A DNA stretch of 64,000 bases, from NCBI RefSeq assembly GCF_007741515.1, contig NZ_CP036263.1:3645178-3709177 (forward strand), written 5' to 3'. Shown here in pieces: positions 38,816 through 48,127 of the stretch. Below the pieces are notes generated by a model that saw only the letters and a program-made list of their open reading frames with translations, did not search any database and was not told the DNA's origin. Position 1 is the first letter of the stretch. Each line of letters starts with the position of its first letter. A program made the position numbers and the translations under genes. The DNA comes from Adhaeretor mobilis. GTDB lineage: Bacteria; Planctomycetota; Planctomycetia; Pirellulales; Lacipirellulaceae.

Positions 38816-39664
38816 ATGACACTTACACAACTAAACACCACGCGCACCTCATTGGCAAAGGCGGCCGCACGGGCCGCATTCCCCTTATCCCTCGCCATGT
38901 TGTTGGCTCTCCTCAGCACCGCTCAAGAAGCTGCTGCTCAGAACGCCTATAGCGTGAACATCTCGTCCAGCGCTCGTTATCTGAACGCGCTCGGTACTCC
39001 CATGGAAGCAATCGTTAAAATGGAAGAGTCGTGCGACAATCCAAACAACCGCATTCAGCATCGCAATCGCCCTTCGATGCTCGTTGAGAACACCGGCACC
39101 GGCGGTACACTCACCTCGTTCACCCTCCGTATTGCCCAGGATGACTTTGTCTTCGGCACGGGAGATAATGCATTCGACGGATTCAATGGCAGTGCCGTTG
39201 TGTCCAGCGTCTTCAACATGCCAGGAATTGAGATCCTTGGAGCCTCAATCACCGACGTAGCAGGGCAAGGTGCAGAAGACGGCGTTGATCGGCTGCTCAC
39301 CGTTAATTTCTCTGGCTTGGCCCCCGGCGAATCGGCCATTTTCACGATTGATCTCGATACCACTGATGCTAACGCATTCCAGCTACCTGACTTCCGAGAA
39401 GTCTTACTCGGTGCGGACCTGGGTAGTGGTACCGGCACTCCGGCCTATACTACCGCAGCATTCTCATCTGGTGATCCGGTCCCGGAGTTGCAGTTCGCCA
39501 TCTACGACGATGCAATACCATACGCAGGAATGAACGTGCGTCCCTATCACGCCGCAGATCCCGTTTTCAATGTCGACCTCAATGGCTCTGCCATTCCCGA
39601 GCCATCGAGCTTCGCGCTGCTCGTAATGGGGCTTGCTGGCCTCTCCCGCCGCCGCCGAGGCTAA
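38816..39664 (+). CDS. PEP-CTERM surface protein
   Basis: A 282-residue exported protein. The long N-terminus with Ala-rich hydrophobic stretch (ALPLSLAMLLALLS-like, about residues 20-40) is a signal peptide. The mature part is strand-rich with FTLRIAQDDFVFGTGDN and ALITVNFSGLAPGESAIFTI-like segments. It ends in AIPEPSSFALLVMGLAGLSRRRRG, a full PEP-CTERM tail. Start at ATG 38816. Ligand or partner unknown. A hairpin follows at 39751. Confidence 0.85.
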   Translation: MTLTQLNTTRTSLAKAAARAAFPLSLAMLLALLSTAQEAAAQNAYSVNISSSARYLNALGTPMEAIVKMEESCDNPNNRIQHRNRPSMLVENTGTGGTLTSFTLRIAQDDFVFGTGDNAFDGFNGSAVVSSVFNMPGIEILGASITDVAGQGAEDGVDRLLTVNFSGLAPGESAIFTIDLDTTDANAFQLPDFREVLLGADLGSGTGTPAYTTAAFSSGDPVPELQFAIYDDAIPYAGMNVRPYHAADPVFNVDLNGSAIPEPSSFALLVMGLAGLSRRRRG

Positions 39665-39750
39665 GCGAATGAAGTGATGCTTCAGGTAGCCTTGCTCGGG
39701 CTACTGGACATCAATGGCACCTGTGTGTCTAACGATCGAATAATGTGCTC

Positions 39751-39787
39751 CAAAAGCGGAGTTGGCAAAGTGCCGGCTCCGCTTTTG
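39751..39787 (+). terminator. Hairpin downstream of the PEP-CTERM gene
   Basis: CAAAAGCGGAG (39751-39761) pairs exactly with CTCCGCTTTTG (39777-39787). It is an 11-bp stem with T-rich 3' arm but no separate T-run, so it is a probable, bidirectional terminator. Confidence 0.6.
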
Positions 39788-40299
39788 TCGTTGGCCGACG
39801 GAGCCGCCAAGGAGTAGCTCCACTCTAGTACTTCAGCCCAAAGTTCTTTTTGAACCTCCACAACACGACGGACACGACGCAACTCAGCCTGCATGCAGAA
39901 ACAGCCGCAAGAGTACGCTTCCAATCCTACGAAATCCAGAAGTAAGGTAAGACAAGACAGCTCACAGTTCAGCTCTCAAATAACCGCTAGCAGCAGCCCT
40001 AAAGCGTTGTGCTCGTTGTGCCGTTGTGATTCAACCGTACGCTGTAGTAGGTGATGGTACTCTGTGCCGATTCTTCTGGACGTGCCAGATATACCCATAG
40101 AAGCTATTTTGCCGAATTTGCTAGATTTTCGGAAAGTGAGCCCCCTCTCGCTACCGAATTACACTCGTAGACCGACGCCACCTGGGTGAAACAAGCTACG
40201 TCCCGCACGTAGCGTGGGTCTAACTAACTTATCTCGCAGGCAAGCGTCCTGCTAAGAGCTGCGTAGCTCTTAAAACGCTCAATTGGGGGGGGAACTAGG
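39788..40299. other. Long leader region of the cysteine-rich outer-membrane-type gene
   Basis: No gene seen. The last 110 bases hold two hairpins, GCTACGT/ACGTAGC near 40195-40213 and AAGAGCT/AGCTCTT near 40255-40272, then a run of G before ATG 40300. The hairpins may regulate the gene post-transcriptionally. Confidence 0.4.
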
Positions 40300-41547
40300 A
40301 TGAGACTCAAAACATGGGGTACCGCTGCGCTGGTACTCTGCCTGTCCGTAGCGGGCATGGCACAGGCGCAGCAAGAAAACAATCGCGAGTATCAGATGCC
40401 AGGCTTCGTCAGTGACGAATCGCTCGAGCTCGCTTCTTACAACACCTACGACGGCACCGACAGCGGCTACTGCGAAGCTGGCGGCTGCAATGCAAGCTGC
40501 GACTCAGGCTGCAGCAGCAGCGGTAGCGGCGGAATGTTTGACGGTCTTATGGACCGACAGTTGCAGATCATCGCCGGTGCAGAGTACATCTATGCCCGCG
40601 CCAACTTCAGCCAAGCGTTGTCCTACGTGGAGAACAACGTAGCGGACAATATCGTCACTTTTAACCAATACGATTTCGACTACAACTCTTCGTATGGCTT
40701 CTATGGTGGAATCGCTGATTGCTGCTGTGGTGGAGCCATCATGTTCGATTTCCAACGCCTGCAAAGCGATGCCGTCTACGGCCCCGTGTCGGATACTGCG
40801 AATACGAATATTCTCGTGCCTTACGAAGTCGATCCACCTGCCGGTGGATTCGTTAACGGCTTTGCTAGCGTTGACCTCAAGAGCTACGGGGCCAGCTTTG
40901 AGAAGACGATCCCACTGGGTTCGCCTCTCTGCGGAAGCGGCGGCGACTGTTGTGACACCTGCTGTGGTGACGACTGCTGCGGCGACGATTGCTGTGGTGA
41001 TGATTGCTGCGGCGATTCGTGTGGCTGCTGCGGTTGGTGCCCTGCATGGGACCTCACTTGGAACGGTGGCATTCGTTACGCTGAAGTTGATTGGCAACGT
41101 GGTTCAAACGCCTTCCAGGACACAGGTACAGCGATCATTGCGGAAGACTCTTACGTGACCGAAATGAACTTCGATGGTTTTGGTTTCCGCACAGGTCTGC
41201 AAGGGCGCCGATACTTCGGCCGCAAAGGTAAGTTCAGCCTGTTCGCTCAGGGCGACATCTCCGTGTTGCTCGGTGACATCGACATTCGCACCTCAGTCGT
41301 CGAAGGTGGTGCGACAAGCGTATTCCAAGACAGTTGCACCCACATTGTGCCTGTTACGGAAGTCGAAATGGGCGGCACCTACCACATCGGTTGCCACGCT
41401 TCGATAACCGCCGGATACTTCTTCTCCGCATGGCATGACCTAGGCATGCGAGATGAGTACGACTTCGGTCTGCAAATGTCGCACTACGACGATGCCAATA
41501 TCCTTGGATTCGATGGTTTCTTCGCTCGTGCTGAAGTCGCCTTCTAG
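40300..41547 (+). CDS. Outer-membrane beta-barrel-type protein with Cys-rich tandem insert
   Basis: A 415-residue exported protein. Signal peptide (LVLCLSVAGMAQAQ), then a Cys/Ser/Gly-rich segment (residues about 60-85), then alternating strands with aromatic girdle residues and a C-terminal phenylalanine (FDGFFARAEVAF), typical of outer-membrane barrels. It looks like the Lpg1974-type pore-forming family found in planctomycetes. In its middle (40945-41040) is an insert of tandem five-residue units CCGDD, with 17 cysteines in about 32 residues. A strong terminator follows. Confidence 0.75.
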   Translation: MRLKTWGTAALVLCLSVAGMAQAQQENNREYQMPGFVSDESLELASYNTYDGTDSGYCEAGGCNASCDSGCSSSGSGGMFDGLMDRQLQIIAGAEYIYARANFSQALSYVENNVADNIVTFNQYDFDYNSSYGFYGGIADCCCGGAIMFDFQRLQSDAVYGPVSDTANTNILVPYEVDPPAGGFVNGFASVDLKSYGASFEKTIPLGSPLCGSGGDCCDTCCGDDCCGDDCCGDDCCGDSCGCCGWCPAWDLTWNGGIRYAEVDWQRGSNAFQDTGTAIIAEDSYVTEMNFDGFGFRTGLQGRRYFGRKGKFSLFAQGDISVLLGDIDIRTSVVEGGATSVFQDSCTHIVPVTEVEMGGTYHIGCHASITAGYFFSAWHDLGMRDEYDFGLQMSHYDDANILGFDGFFARAEVAF

Positions 41548-41630
41548 GCTTCGATTCGACCTTTGAGAAACAGGCTGGATATTCGGGGCCTCCGTTTTAA
41601 GTCGTCTCGATAGCAAACTTTCGATCAGAG

Positions 41631-41663
41631 GGCCTGCCGCTTACTCAAGCGGCAGGCCTTTTT
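41631..41663 (+). terminator. Intrinsic terminator of the cysteine-rich gene
   Basis: GGCCTGCCGCTT (41631-41642) pairs exactly with AAGCGGCAGGCC (41647-41658), followed by TTTTT. Confidence 0.95.
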
Positions 41664-41725
41664 CGTTGCTGTCAACGAGTATCATCGGTAATAGCAATTC
41701 TACCGCCGCAACTTCTCGCCCTGAT

Positions 41726-42153
41726 GTGCTCTTCCTATACACGGATAATTCTTGCCGTAGCCAAAAATGGCCGAAGGTTGGGGCGTGCTACTGGGAGAAC
41801 GATGTGAATTCTACTCCGCTGGTATCGAAGCCCACGGGCTCAATCCGAATGCCGTGCAAGTGATGCAAGAGGCGGGAGTGGATATCACCGCGCAACGGTC
41901 GCAGATACTCTCCGAAATCGACAACACACTAGGCTTGGAGAAACTCGCCTGCGTGATAACCGTTTGCGGTCACGCTGGCGAAAACTGCCCAGTGCTACCT
42001 GTGGCCTGCAAGAAAATACATGCGCCGTTTGACGATCCGCCTAGACTTGCCAAAGATGCTGCTACTGAGGAAGAGGCTCTCCAGCACTACCGAAGAGTAC
42101 GCGAGGAGATTCGCGATTACGTGGCAAGTCCCGATCTCGCCGAAATCACCTGA
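41726..42153 (+). pseudogene. arsC: Decayed thioredoxin-type arsenate reductase (arsC)
   Basis: The normal family N-terminus VLFLCTGNSCRSQMAEGW is split over two frames. The part up to NSCRSQ is in one phase and MAEGWGVLLGERCEFYSAGI in another, the break being an AAAAA run at 41763-41767. In addition the nucleophilic cysteine of the P-loop is Tyr and the following Gly is Asp (LYTDNSCRSQ). The rest, including the two redox cysteines in VCGHAGENCPVLP and the C-terminal HYRRVREEIRDYV, is well kept, so decay appears recent. A start at ATG 41767 would give a 128-residue protein without active site. Confidence 0.8.
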
Positions 42154-42234
42154 GCCGCACGCGCCTACCTCGGTTGAACCAGAGTAGAGCGCAGCCACAG
42201 AGACAACCCGATGCTTGGGTTGCTGTATCGCGAT

Positions 42235-42429
42235 CTACTTACCGTAGAGACGCTCGCGACGGGCGCGGCGGGCAGCGCGGAGACGAGCGCGGCGCTTGGT
42301 TTCGCTGGGCTTCTCGTAGAATTCGCGAACACGGATTTCCTTCTTAATGCCGCTTCGCTCAACCAGTTTTCGGAATCGGCGAACCGCTTCCTGCGCTGTT
42401 TCTTTGTCTCGCAACGTCAACTTAACCAC
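42235..42429 (-). CDS. rpsU: 30S ribosomal protein S21
   Basis: A 64-residue basic ribosomal protein of the small subunit, needed for mRNA binding at initiation. [20 protein letters not shown] at the start and the arginine-rich C-terminus [19 protein letters not shown] match the family in sequence and length. It stands alone on the minus strand; the usual dnaG-rpoD neighbours are absent. Confidence 0.96.
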   Translation of the reverse strand: MVKLTLRDKETAQEAVRRFRKLVERSGIKKEIRVREFYEKPSETKRRARLRAARRARRERLYGK

Positions 42430-42793
42430 TCGAAAACCTCAATTCGGAGTTGCAGATTCCAAGGCCCCGCTGACAAGAATTGCCACGGGCTGCCCTAAGT
42501 CTTTTCGGTCAAACGACTAAGATATCATTGCCCATGACCCGCGTCCAGCCTCAAAAACCCCTCCGGGTAGTCTGCCTACGCGGAATCAGCGGATTAATCG
42601 TCATAGCCGGTTCTCCCAGGAAGAAATCGTAGCGATTTCCCGCTCGCCAGGCTCCCCAAGGAATCGCCAGCCGGTCGATGTTTCCTCCAGAGCTGCCCCC
42701 ATTACGGCAGCAGAAAAGGCTGGACAACTGAGTAGCCCCCCTCCACGGCCCTCAAACTTACCAGCGACCTCCCCCCAGAATAGAGGCGGCCAA
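42430..42793. other. Stop-free stretch upstream of a small gene
   Basis: The plus-strand frame of the next gene has no stop for 91 codons before its ATG (from 42521). It translates to a Pro/Ser/Arg-rich sequence including FSQEEIVAISRSPGSP, but contains no ATG, GTG or TTG in phase. It may be a disordered N-terminal extension with an ATT or CTG start, or non-coding. The rpsU promoter should also lie here. Confidence 0.35.
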
Positions 42794-42961
42794 ATGCCCG
42801 CTGGTGCCCAAAACCTCGATCGCGAAGGCCGGCTTCAAAAGATCGGTTGCCGTTACCAAGAACTGCTCGCCGAGATCGACGAGGTCGATGCCCGCGTCAC
42901 GGCTGCTCTTGAGAAGCTCTCGCCCGCTACTTCCGACGATCTAAGTGGCCGCTCTTGTTGA
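42794..42961 (+). CDS. Small coiled-coil protein of 55 residues
   Basis: ATG 42794 is preceded by AGAGG at seven bases and opens 55 codons. The middle (YQELLAEIDEVDARVTAALEKL) is a strong coiled-coil/helix with regular Leu/Val/Ile spacing and high Glu/Asp. I do not recognise the family. It overlaps the 3' end of the UbiB-family kinase gene by 35 bases, tail to tail. The stop-free frame upstream could make it up to 146 residues long. Confidence 0.55.
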   Translation: MPAGAQNLDREGRLQKIGCRYQELLAEIDEVDARVTAALEKLSPATSDDLSGRSC

Positions 42962-44585
42962 TCGCGCGCAGCAGCCTCATCCCCAATCCTCCGCTGAGGA
43001 TCATTCCTAGCAGCCCTGGTGTGGAAACTCCGCGGATTGGCCAAACGTCGTTTGTCACTAGCGATACGGAACCGATAAACAGCGCACTGGTAAGCAGGCC
43101 TAGCACCAACCGATTCACTGACGGCTCTAACCCGCGATGATCGAGGTGCACATCAAAACTGCCTGACTGCACCTGCTGCAAGATATCGCGCAGCCTCCGC
43201 GGTAGCACTTCGGCAAGCTGCTCTAATTCGTAGGCAATTCGCCGCGCTTTTCGCAGTTGCCTCGTTGGAGAGAGCCGCTTGGCAATCATTCGCTTGCGAT
43301 AAGGCTGCAGCACTTCCATGAGGCTAAATCGCGGCTCAAGTCGTTGGCCTGTGCCTTCAAGCATGACGAGCACTTTCAGCAGCAAGGTCATGGAGGAGGG
43401 CAGGGCAATCGCGTGTCGATTTAGCAAGTCCAGCAATTCGGTTAGTGCTGAGCCAAGCTCAAAACGATCTGCCGATTGGTGTGCATAGTGCCCCGTAAAA
43501 TCAGCCAAGTCGAGATGCAGTGTTCGCTCGTTGAGTCCTGCAGGAGTTGCCGCCACTCGGGTGAGTACTGTGCCCAACTGTCTCGCGTCTTGATCCACTA
43601 AGGCCAGCAGCATGTCAACAATTTCTTCGCGAAGCGACTCATCAATCCGGCCGACTTGCCCAAAATCAAGCAGTCCGATTTGCCCGCCTCGCATGAGTAA
43701 CAAGTTCCCCGGGTGGGGGTCTGCATGATAAAGCCCATTGTCGAAGATCATATCGAGATAGATCTCCGCCCCATGCCGGGCAAGCTCAGTCAGATCGACA
43801 TCCTCTCGGTCAATCTTCGAGACAGCCGACAGGGGAGTCCCTTCAAGCCACTCCATGACCAGGACGCGATCGCTCGATAGCTCGGGATGCGGTTCAGGCA
43901 CACGGAGGATCTTGTGGTCGCGAAAACGCTGGCGAAATTCATCCAGATGCCTTAACTCGCAATCGAAATCCAATTCTCTCCGCAAGACGCGCTGAAACTC
44001 GGCAACCGTCGCGCTCGGTCGATAGGGAGCCAGCTCCGGTAGTCGCTCTGCCAGTTGAGCGAGGCCGGTCAGGATGTCGAGATCGACATGCACCCGCTGC
44101 TGAATTCCTTCATGCTGCACCTTCACTGCGACAACCTGACCGTCCGGCAGCACGGCTCGATGAACTTGCCCGATTGACGCGGAGGCAATTGGTACGGGAT
44201 CGAAGTCCGTGAACAATTGATCGACGGGCTGACCCAGTTCGCGCTCAATCGTTTGTTGAACCAAATCGGACGCATCAGCAGGCACGTCCGTCTGCAGCCG
44301 TTCGAGCTCGCTGGCCAGCTCGCCACCAACCAAGTCGGGACGAGTGCTGAGAATCTGTCCCAGCTTGATGAACGTCGGACCGAGCTCTTCCAATGCCATG
44401 CGGATACGCGTGCTGCGGCTCTCGTTTGCGAGTATTTGCCCAGCACGATTTTTCAGCCACGACTTGCCAAAGGAGAATTCAAATCGGCTCAACCAACCTG
44501 CCAGACCGTACTTGCTGAGGATCGAAAGGATCTCTCCCCAGCGGCCCACGTTGCGATAGATCTGTGGGATGGCACGTATTCGCAT
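42927..44585 (-). CDS. ABC1/UbiB (AarF) family atypical kinase
   Basis: A 552-residue member of the UbiB/ADCK family, which supports quinone biosynthesis or lipid homeostasis in bacteria. Visible: the family's KxGQ motif in GPTFIKLGQILSTRPDL near residue 69; ASIGQVHRAVL glycine-rich loop; VAVKVQ with the ATP-binding lysine; HADPHPGNLL catalytic loop; LLDFGQVG metal motif; and two C-terminal membrane helices (LVLGLLTSALFIGSVSLV and LLGMILSGGLGMRLLR). Start ATG 44585. No ubi or men gene adjoins, so the exact substrate is open. Confidence 0.94.
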   Translation of the reverse strand: MRIRAIPQIYRNVGRWGEILSILSKYGLAGWLSRFEFSFGKSWLKNRAGQILANESRSTRIRMALEELGPTFIKLGQILSTRPDLVGGELASELERLQTDVPADASDLVQQTIERELGQPVDQLFTDFDPVPIASASIGQVHRAVLPDGQVVAVKVQHEGIQQRVHVDLDILTGLAQLAERLPELAPYRPSATVAEFQRVLRRELDFDCELRHLDEFRQRFRDHKILRVPEPHPELSSDRVLVMEWLEGTPLSAVSKIDREDVDLTELARHGAEIYLDMIFDNGLYHADPHPGNLLLMRGGQIGLLDFGQVGRIDESLREEIVDMLLALVDQDARQLGTVLTRVAATPAGLNERTLHLDLADFTGHYAHQSADRFELGSALTELLDLLNRHAIALPSSMTLLLKVLVMLEGTGQRLEPRFSLMEVLQPYRKRMIAKRLSPTRQLRKARRIAYELEQLAEVLPRRLRDILQQVQSGSFDVHLDHRGLEPSVNRLVLGLLTSALFIGSVSLVTNDVWPIRGVSTPGLLGMILSGGLGMRLLRAINKSGHLDRRK

Positions 44586-44736
44586 AGGAGGGCAGTAACA
44601 AACGGCTCGTCATGAACGCGACGAGACCGCTCGCCGCACAGTTGCCATTGTAATTCACCCACCGGGAACTCGCCATCGCACCGACTTGCCCCTACCGCGG
44701 GTTGAACTCCTCTAATCTGCCCGCTGCAGTCGTCTC

Positions 44737-45234
44737 TCACGCACTGGCAGCGCTAAGTTTCTCAAGGGCACGCTTTGAGTGGGTTGCCAATGGACCGGTC
44801 GTCGCAGCGGCCGATTGCAATGCGGAGATGGCCGGGGTTGAACCGCGTGCAATCTTGCCCAGTGCCCAGGCCGCACGTTCCTGCACCTGCGGTGAGCTAT
44901 CGTCCTCAAGCCGCCCCAGCAAAGTGGGAATTGCCGCTTGGGCCTGCTCGCCCGCTCGCCCCAGCAAGGTCACTGCCCAATAAGCGACATCCGAGTTAGC
45001 CGCTTCGGCAAGCGCCGTCAGGTGTTCAAGCTGTCTCCCGGCCGGCGGCCCTACTTCTTCAAGTGCCGCGGTACACCAGTTGCGCACGCTCTCGTCGGCA
45101 CTTGCACAGTGCTGAACCAGCGCGGGTATCGCCTGCTGCGCAAGTTCCCCCATTCCAGCGAGCGCCTCGGCAGCCGCCGCCTGTTGCGTGTCGGTGCCCG
45201 TGAGAAGCTGTTGGTGAGCGGTTTCCATGTCCAT
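44737..45234 (-). CDS. HEAT-repeat protein
   Basis: A 165-residue all-helical protein with four or five HEAT-like repeats (QQAIPALVQHCASADESVRNW, AQAAIPTLLGRLEDDSSPQVQE, RAAWALGKIA), usually a protein-binding scaffold. I start at ATG 45234, with GGGAG eight bases before it; an ATG two codons later is possible. The frame is open to 45363 but that part overlaps the end of the esterase gene. Partner unknown. Confidence 0.82.
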   Translation of the reverse strand: MDMETAHQQLLTGTDTQQAAAAEALAGMGELAQQAIPALVQHCASADESVRNWCTAALEEVGPPAGRQLEHLTALAEAANSDVAYWAVTLLGRAGEQAQAAIPTLLGRLEDDSSPQVQERAAWALGKIARGSTPAISALQSAAATTGPLATHSKRALEKLSAASA

Positions 45235-45343
45235 GAGAGTTTCTCCCAAATCAGCGTGCCGAAATATCCAGTAGGCGTCCAATTGGGGAATATAGCTACA
45301 ATGCCAACAACGCACCAATAGCGATCTAGCCAATGTAGGCACG

Positions 45344-46267
45344 CTAGCCTGGCTGCTCTTCATCCGGCGTACCGCTCAGTACCTTTTCTAGAAATTGCAG
45401 AATGAGTTTCTGCTCCTGGTCGCTCATCGGTTTCCAGCCATGCTTTTTTCCGGCTTCCACATAGAGTTGAACCGGCAACTTGTTTTGCTGATACACCTCC
45501 TGAAGGCGCTCGGACTGTGAAATCTGCACGACTTGATCTTCCTCTCCATGCAGAATCAACAACGGCGGATCGCCTTTCCCCACGTAGAACACAGGGCTCG
45601 CCATGCGTGCAAGTGATTGCTTCTCTTTGACGGGTCCCCCTAGAAGTTGGTATACGCTTCCAGAAGGAGAATCGGTTTTCGCCGGATGTGTTTTTGAGCG
45701 AAGCAGAAAATCAGTCGGCCCGAAATAGTCGATGATACCTTGAACCGTTGACGACTGACCTTCGTTTCCAGCAGTGGTGCCTTCTAACTCCGGCACCCCA
45801 CCGCTGGTACCCATCAGCGCCGCCAAGTGCCCGCCCGCTGACGATCCCGCAACGACGACTCTTTTCGAGTCGAAACTGAATCCGTACTCGTTCTCGTTTG
45901 CACGAAGCCAGCGTAAAGCGCCTTTACAATCGTGAATTTGTGCCGGGAAGATCGCCTCCTGGCTCATTCGATACTCGACACTCGCAACTGCGTAACCATG
46001 TTTCGCAACCCAAGCCAACCCACAATTCTTCCGGTCGCCAACCTTCCAAGCACCGCCATGAATATACATCACCAGCGGCGGCTTTTTGACACCCTCGGGA
46101 AGGTGCAGGTTTAAAAGTAATTTAACGCCGTCAACCTCAGCAAACTCCATGTCGAGTATCTGCCTGACTCCGTCCTTGGTTACAATTTTCTGTGCGTAAC
46201 CAACGGCGGACAGCGTGAGTAGGGCACTCATTGTAAGCACGCAAACGAAGCTTTGTTTCAAGGTCAC
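45344..46267 (-). CDS. Secreted alpha/beta-hydrolase esterase
   Basis: A 307-residue exported hydrolase. Signal peptide (VLTMSALLTLSAVGYAQ), oxyanion motif HGGAW near residue 70, nucleophile elbow GSSAGGHLA (Ser near 143), acid residue in HGEEDQVV and catalytic His in KKHGWKP. This is the hormone-sensitive-lipase/BD-FAE-like branch, which contains carbohydrate esterases of planctomycetes that remove acyl groups from polysaccharides. Substrate is inference. The HEAT-repeat gene starts 110 bases downstream on the same strand. Confidence 0.9.
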   Translation of the reverse strand: MTLKQSFVCVLTMSALLTLSAVGYAQKIVTKDGVRQILDMEFAEVDGVKLLLNLHLPEGVKKPPLVMYIHGGAWKVGDRKNCGLAWVAKHGYAVASVEYRMSQEAIFPAQIHDCKGALRWLRANENEYGFSFDSKRVVVAGSSAGGHLAALMGTSGGVPELEGTTAGNEGQSSTVQGIIDYFGPTDFLLRSKTHPAKTDSPSGSVYQLLGGPVKEKQSLARMASPVFYVGKGDPPLLILHGEEDQVVQISQSERLQEVYQQNKLPVQLYVEAGKKHGWKPMSDQEQKLILQFLEKVLSGTPDEEQPG

Positions 46268-46471
46268 AGTAACTCCTCAGATTGAAAGAGTGTCATACGT
46301 AGAAGTTTCCTCAGAGTAACTTCCCTTAGCAGATTCTAGCCTAGCCCTCTCTCCATAACCAAGTACACAAAGTAGAATTACTTCCGGTCCCCACGACAGC
46401 CCTCCAACTTCTCCCCGCAGTCGTTTAGACTTCTACAAAGACACTCTTCAAACGCGCGGCAACTCTCTCGT

Positions 46472-47878
46472 ATGCATAACCAAACAAAGCCGGACGAACA
46501 GGGCAATGCAATTAGGCTTGCGGCACTGGTCACAGGTCCGTGCATTGCCGGCCTGCTGGGATGGTATCTTCACGCGAACGAGTATGGCGCGTCGGTAGCC
46601 TGGACCGCCGCAATTACGCTGCTCACTGCCGTTTGGTGGATCTTTGAACCGATCCCCATTCCTGCCACCTCGCTCATCCCACTTGCGATGTTTCCCCTGG
46701 TCGGCGTTCTGAAACCTGTCGAAGTTGGCGCCGCCTACGGCGACAAACTGATCCTCCTGCTGCTCGGCGGGCTGATGCTCTCCTCGGCCATGGAGCGTAG
46801 CGGTGCGCACCGGCGTATTGCGCTCGGCATGGTCAACTTATTCGGTGGCGCTAGCGGACGGCGATTAGTCTTCGGATTTATGAGTGCCTCGGCGCTGCTC
46901 AGCATGTGGATCTCCAACATGGCCACCACGCTCATGCTGTTGCCCATCGTCATGGCTGTGGTCGAGAAGCTCACCGACCAGCGATTGCGAGTTGCCCTGC
47001 TGCTAGGCGTTGCCTACGCAGCCAGTGTCGGTGGCACCGGCACTCCTGTCGGCACACCACCCAACTTGATCTTCATAGACAGCTACCAGAAGGCGACGGG
47101 ACTCGAAGTCACGTTCACCACTTGGATGACATGGGCGCTGCCAATCGTACTGATCATGATCCCACTCACCGGGCTCTGGCTCACCCGCGGTTTAAGCCGC
47201 CAGTCGAAAATAGAGCTCCCCGAAGTCGGTAAATGGCGCTCTGAAGAGATTCGCACTCTGGTTGTATTTGCCATCACCGCAGCATTGTGGATCACCCGCA
47301 AAGAACCCTACGGTGGCTGGAGCGAAGCACTTGGCATACCTGCCGCAAACGATGCGAGTGTCGCCCTGCTGGCCGTCGTGGCGATGTTCGTCATCCCCAA
47401 CGGAAAGGGCGAGAAACTTCTCGTCTGGGAAACGGCGGTGAAGATCCCCTGGGGAATTCTCGTGCTCTTCTCTTCAGGCATTGCGATCTCCAAGGCGTTT
47501 GAAGCTTCGGGACTGAGCGTCATCCTAGGGCAGCAATTGGAGGCTCTGTGCAGCTTGCCACCCCTAGTGATGGTCACGCTCGTTTGCCTGTCCGTCACAT
47601 TTCTAACCGAAGTCACCAGCAACACTGCCACAAGCAATCTGCTCATGCCGATCCTCGCCGCAACCGCTACCGAAGCCGACGTCGATCACAAACTGCTGAT
47701 GGTCCCCGCAGCCATCAGCTCCAGCTTCGCCTTCATGCTTCCGGTGGCAACGGGTCCGAACGCCATCATCTTCAGCTCGAACTTAATCAGCGTACGACAA
47801 ATGGCACGCGAAGGGTTTGCGTTAAACTTGATTGGCACTGCGGTGATCGTGATTTGCTCACTAGCGATGTTTGGGTAG
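46472..47878 (+). CDS. SLC13/DASS family sodium-coupled carboxylate transporter
   Basis: A 468-residue membrane transporter with about 12 helices for uptake of di- or tricarboxylates (or sulfate) with sodium. Family motifs: FEPIPIPATSLIPLAMFPLVG, the SNMATTLMLLPI (Ser-Asn-Thr) signature of the first half, GGTGTPVGTPPNL, and the second SNTATSNLLMPIL. Start ATG 46472. No regulator or enzyme adjoins that would fix the substrate. Confidence 0.93.
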   Translation: MHNQTKPDEQGNAIRLAALVTGPCIAGLLGWYLHANEYGASVAWTAAITLLTAVWWIFEPIPIPATSLIPLAMFPLVGVLKPVEVGAAYGDKLILLLLGGLMLSSAMERSGAHRRIALGMVNLFGGASGRRLVFGFMSASALLSMWISNMATTLMLLPIVMAVVEKLTDQRLRVALLLGVAYAASVGGTGTPVGTPPNLIFIDSYQKATGLEVTFTTWMTWALPIVLIMIPLTGLWLTRGLSRQSKIELPEVGKWRSEEIRTLVVFAITAALWITRKEPYGGWSEALGIPAANDASVALLAVVAMFVIPNGKGEKLLVWETAVKIPWGILVLFSSGIAISKAFEASGLSVILGQQLEALCSLPPLVMVTLVCLSVTFLTEVTSNTATSNLLMPILAATATEADVDHKLLMVPAAISSSFAFMLPVATGPNAIIFSSNLISVRQMAREGFALNLIGTAVIVICSLAMFG

Positions 47879-48127
47879 CGCGAGCGAAGCAACTTAACAA
47901 CTCTACGGCTTTTGACCCATGAAGTTCACTCCCGAATTTGGATAGCCATGTGAAATCAGAGCCGCGGGCTGAGTAGGGCAGTCTCCATTTGCGAGCCGGT
48001 TTCTAGGACTGCAAGGCTTTGTTAGAATTGTGGAAGCAAGGGAATCACTTCGTAGACGAGATCAAACGCTCTGATCAGCGATGAACTTCCCCTGTGGTGA
48101 TGCCTCCGTACTGAAAGCGAGTTTAGA

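Noticed and set aside
38560..38919. 119-codon minus-strand frame opposite the PEP-CTERM signal peptide
   Set aside because: Basic, low-complexity composition and overlap with the start of a well supported plus-strand gene.
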